From Deltaproteobacteria bacterium (GTDB lineage: Bacteria > Myxococcota_A > Polyangia > HGW-17): 8,601 nucleotides of DNA. Shown here piece by piece: positions 6,292 to 8,601 of this stretch (position 1 is the stretch's first letter; every line of letters starts with the position of its first letter). Location: positions 1 to 8,601 of the forward strand of contig QKIM01000163.1 in NCBI GenBank assembly GCA_003249585.1, read 5' to 3'. The notes beneath the pieces were generated by a model. It saw only the letters and a list, made by a program, of their open reading frames with translations. It did no database searches and had not been told where the DNA came from. The position numbers and the translations under genes were made by a program.

Positions 6292-8151
6292 ATGCGTGCA
6301 CTCGTGAAAATGCTGGTGGCCAGTCTTCTTCTTTTGGGGTGCGAGACCGACAACACCAGCTCCGACTCCTGCGGAGACGGGGTCATCGATGTCGGGGAGG
6401 AGTGTGACGGGCAGAGCTTCGACGGGCAGGACTGCTTCTCCCTCGGGTACTACGGCGGCAGCATCTCGTGCTCCGAAACGTGTCACATCGTCACCACCGA
6501 GTGTACGGGAGGCAGCTGCGGGGACGGCGTCATCCAGGCCCCCCAGGAACAGTGCGACGGCGACCACTTCGGGGGTGAGACCTGCGGCTCCATGGGCTTC
6601 GACGGCGGAGCGCTCGTCTGCACGGGCGTCTGCGAGATCGATGACTCGGGGTGCTATATCTGCGGCGATGACGTCAAGGACGAGACCGAGGAGTGCGACG
6701 GCGACGACCTCGGGGGCGAGACCTGCGAGTCCCTGGGCTATTACTACGGAAACCTGGCCTGCAACAGCGACTGCACGCAGGACCTCACCGAGTGCATCGC
6801 CGCGGGCTACTGCGGTGACGGTACAGGGCAGGAGAATGAGGAGTGCGGCGCCGACGTGGAAACGCCCGACACGCTGCCCTGCGAGCAGGTAGACCCGACC
6901 TTCTTTCCATCGGGGGATGCGGTGTGCGTGGACTGCCGGTGGGATCTGTCGGCCTGCACCCGCTGCGGCGACGGGACCATCGACGAACAGGAGGAGTGCG
7001 ACGGCACGAACCTGGCCGGCATGCAGTGCGACTCCTGGGGCATTTTCACCGGGGGCACCCTCTCGTGTTCGGATACGTGCATGTTCGACACGTCCCTGTG
7101 CACTGAGACCTGCAACATGACCGGCCAGTACGACGCCTGCAACCCGCTGGCCACGGATCCCCGGGAGTGCTGCTCCCACAACGGGCAGCCCGCCGACTGC
7201 GTGAACGAGACCACCCTTGACGAGCCCCTGTGCCTGCAGCAGTGTGCAGCCACCGCGGACTGCGGGTATCTCTTCGACTGCAGCAGCACCGACGGGGCCC
7301 ACTGCATGAGGGCCGAGTGCGGCCCGGCCGTCGACGGCGTGCAGCCCTATGGGAGCTGTTCCTACGCCGATGGAACCTCTGGGACCTGCCTCCCGAGCTT
7401 CCTTGCCATGGACGAAAAGGGCTACTGCTTCCCTCAGGGGCAGCTTCCCCCGGCGAGCGCATGTCAGGAGCTGCTTCTGGGCGAAGCGACCGTCGACGCC
7501 TCCGAGCAGTGCGCCGGCGGGGTCTGTGACAACGGGCTGTGCCGCATCGTGTGCAATCCCCTGGGCTCGGACACCTGCCCCGGTCTGTACAACTGCCTGA
7601 ACACGAGCCGGTTCACCTTGGACTCCACCGACCCCTTCTACGGGCTCCGGACGGCCGACTCGGGGATCTGCTGGGCCTCGGGCTCGGGCAACTCCTATGG
7701 GGACACCCCGGCCATCACCTGCAATGTGCTGACGCAGGAACCGACCTCCATCGGCGTCAGTTGCCCGGCGGGCCAGTCGTGCCAGCCTCTCCCCGGGGGC
7801 GCGTCCCTGACGGGAATCTGTCTGGCCATGGAGAGCTCCCCTAAGGGTGACGGCGCGGCCTGTGACGACAATGCCACGAACCAGGACTGTGCCGCCGGCC
7901 TCCTGTGCATGGTCGACGACCCCTACAACACCCCCTCCTCATCGACCCACGTCTGTCAGCGGATCTGCGACGCGGACACCGAGGTCGGCAACCCGGTCTG
8001 CGCCGGCCTGACCGACGGTTTTGGCAACCCGTATACCTGCTACAGCTTCTCGCGCTTCTACGGTGCCGACAGTGCACTGCCCGTCAGCAACCAAGGGGAC
8101 ATCGAGACCTCTCCCTCGCGCCTGGGCATCTGTGTGCCTCCCCGCCAGTAG
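6292..8151 (+). CDS. Lipoprotein with five CGDG-type Cys repeats and Cys-rich tail
   Basis: The protein has 619 residues from the ATG at 6292. This start gives a textbook lipoprotein signal, MRALVKMLVASLLLLGC, with Cys17 lipidated. GGTGAT (6283-6288), which matches the 3' extension of the Shine-Dalgarno consensus, lies three bases before it. An in-frame ATG at 6247 has no ribosome site and would bury the signal. Five repeats begin at Cys27, 76, 124, 174 and 225 (about 49 residues each) with the form CGDGxIDxxEECDG-C-G-C-xxxC-C; repeat 4 is degenerate (CGA for CDG). They match the cysteine-rich repeats (DUF4215-like) abundant in Myxococcota surface proteins. Residues 274-619 are also cysteine-rich, without clear repeats, and include CPAGQSC and CAAGLLC motifs. 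I count 30 cysteines in the repeats and 34 in the tail, all apart from the lipidated one. A disulfide-rich structural or binding role at the cell surface is inferred; no enzyme motif is seen. Confidence 0.88.
   Translation: MRALVKMLVASLLLLGCETDNTSSDSCGDGVIDVGEECDGQSFDGQDCFSLGYYGGSISCSETCHIVTTECTGGSCGDGVIQAPQEQCDGDHFGGETCGSMGFDGGALVCTGVCEIDDSGCYICGDDVKDETEECDGDDLGGETCESLGYYYGNLACNSDCTQDLTECIAAGYCGDGTGQENEECGADVETPDTLPCEQVDPTFFPSGDAVCVDCRWDLSACTRCGDGTIDEQEECDGTNLAGMQCDSWGIFTGGTLSCSDTCMFDTSLCTETCNMTGQYDACNPLATDPRECCSHNGQPADCVNETTLDEPLCLQQCAATADCGYLFDCSSTDGAHCMRAECGPAVDGVQPYGSCSYADGTSGTCLPSFLAMDEKGYCFPQGQLPPASACQELLLGEATVDASEQCAGGVCDNGLCRIVCNPLGSDTCPGLYNCLNTSRFTLDSTDPFYGLRTADSGICWASGSGNSYGDTPAITCNVLTQEPTSIGVSCPAGQSCQPLPGGASLTGICLAMESSPKGDGAACDDNATNQDCAAGLLCMVDDPYNTPSSSTHVCQRICDADTEVGNPVCAGLTDGFGNPYTCYSFSRFYGADSALPVSNQGDIETSPSRLGICVPPRQ
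6370..7104 (+). repeat. Five tandem CGDG Cys repeats within the lipoprotein gene
   Basis: The units start at the CGDG/CGDD cysteine codons 6370, 6517, 6661, 6811 and 6964, with periods of 147, 144, 150 and 153 bases. Each unit encodes six cysteines. Units 2 and 3 are most alike at DNA level (both pass through TGCGACGGCGA and GAGACCTGCG), which suggests a later duplication of one from the other. Unit 4 is longer and has lost the CDG motif. Confidence 0.85.
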
Positions 8152-8161
8152 GACCGATATC

Positions 8162-8186
8162 GCCCTTGCTCCTGCGCAGGCAGGGC
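8162..8186. terminator. Possible hairpin terminator just after the Cys-rich lipoprotein gene
   Basis: GCCCT (8162-8166) can pair with AGGGC (8182-8186) around the self-complementary CCTGCGCAGG (8171-8180), 10 bases after the stop codon. No T-run follows, so intrinsic termination is doubtful. Confidence 0.3.
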
Positions 8187-8188
8187 CT

Positions 8189-8223
8189 ATCTTCCGTACG
8201 GGCATGCCGTGGCGTGCCCTCCC
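8189..8223 (+). repeat. Distant REP-like unit A5 in the second convergent gap
   Basis: This is another copy of the type A repeat about 5.6 kb from the main array. It shares the left flank ATCTTCCGTACGGGC and the right flank TCCC, and has the GTAC foot (8196-8199) and stem GGGCATGCCGTGGCGTGCCC (8200-8219). Against A4, the T-A pair at stem positions 5 and 16 has become A-T, a compensated change. It lies between the stop of the Cys-rich lipoprotein gene and the stop of the minus-strand gene at the window edge. Confidence 0.75.
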
Positions 8224-8230
8224 TTTGCGG

Positions 8231-8601
8231 TTATGTATCTTCATGATCCCCCTGTTCCGCGCGCAGCCAGCGCAGGTCCTCGATGGTGCGTGCCTTGCGC
8301 GCGTTCAGTTCCTTGAAGGCCCGCACCCGCTCGACGCTCTCGCCTGCCAGGGAGATATGGATGAGGGTGTTCAGGGACCGGAAGGTAGCCTGAGGTGCAA
8401 GCTCCAGCAGCCGATCCAGCCACGCCTCGCGCACCCGGGGGGGCAGGTGCGCACGCAGGAGATCATAGCGGCGGGTCAGGGCCTCGAACTCCCAGGGGGC
8501 CTCGAGGCTCGCCAGGGCCAGCTCTCCGAGCCGGCGGCCACACTGTTCCCGTGCCTCGTCGGTGAGCATGTCCAAGAGTGGAACCAGTCGCTCAGCCAGC
8601 G
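8231..8601 (-). CDS. C-terminal end of a helical protein of unknown function (5' partial)
   Basis: The minus-strand frame is open from the window edge (starting LAERLVPLLD) to a TAA at 8231-8233, about 122 residues. It is rich in Leu, Ala, Arg and Glu with heptad-like spacing (LGELALASLEA, RVREAWLDRLLEL), which suggests an all-helical, perhaps repeat-type, fold. A TTG and an ATG inside it (8573-8575 and 8567-8569) are unlikely starts because coding-like sequence continues upstream. I do not recognise the family. It converges on the lipoprotein gene with one REP-like unit between the stops. Confidence 0.65.
   Translation of the reverse strand, partial: LAERLVPLLDMLTDEAREQCGRRLGELALASLEAPWEFEALTRRYDLLRAHLPPRVREAWLDRLLELAPQATFRSLNTLIHISLAGESVERVRAFKELNARKARTIEDLRWLRAEQGDHEDT

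Noticed and set aside
6265..7302. 345-codon minus-strand frame over the Cys-rich lipoprotein gene
   Set aside because: It is an Ala/Val/Gly-rich shadow of the repeat region with no ribosome site or domain; the plus strand encodes regular cysteine repeats.

Overview
The window is GC-rich DNA whose genes mostly end codons in G or C. It encodes several secreted or lipid-anchored modular proteins: a cysteine-repeat lipoprotein, an RCC1-type propeller lipoprotein and a multidomain alpha-amylase. Such cysteine-rich and RCC1-rich surface proteins are typical of Myxococcota and related former Deltaproteobacteria, so I infer a member of that group. No ribosomal or housekeeping marker is present to confirm it.

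Layout from left to right. (1) Bases 1-2358, plus strand: the 3' part of a secreted GH13 alpha-amylase. It has an N-terminal beta-sandwich, two cysteine repeats as a linker, a catalytic barrel with the full catalytic triad, and a C-terminal beta domain. (2) Bases 2359-2580: a convergent intergenic region filled with hairpin-forming REP-like repeats, partly arranged as inverted pairs (REPIN/BIME-like). (3) Bases 2581-4614, minus strand: a lipoprotein with about 14 RCC1-like blades. (4) Bases 4615-4742: a divergent promoter region. (5) Bases 4743-6176, plus strand: an unrecognised single-pass membrane protein with three four-cysteine zinc ribbons. (6) Bases 6177-6291: a short gap with a hairpin. 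(7) Bases 6292-8151, plus strand: a lipoprotein with five CGDG-type cysteine repeats and a long cysteine-rich tail. (8) Bases 8152-8230: a second convergent gap with another copy of the repeat. (9) Bases 8231-8601, minus strand: the C-terminal end of a helical protein of unknown function that runs off the window.

I see no defence system, phage, CRISPR array, RNA gene, transposase or pathway operon. The genes look like separate units, and nothing ties them into one pathway beyond a shared cell-surface theme. The strongest non-gene signal is the repeat family. Its hairpins share a constant frame (GGGC, CGTG loop, GCCC) and vary in a four-base-pair arm that mostly changes in a paired way. A GTAG or GTAC foot sits at the base, as in REP elements mobilised by RAYT transposases. 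The repeats lie in both convergent gaps and in neither of the other two gaps.
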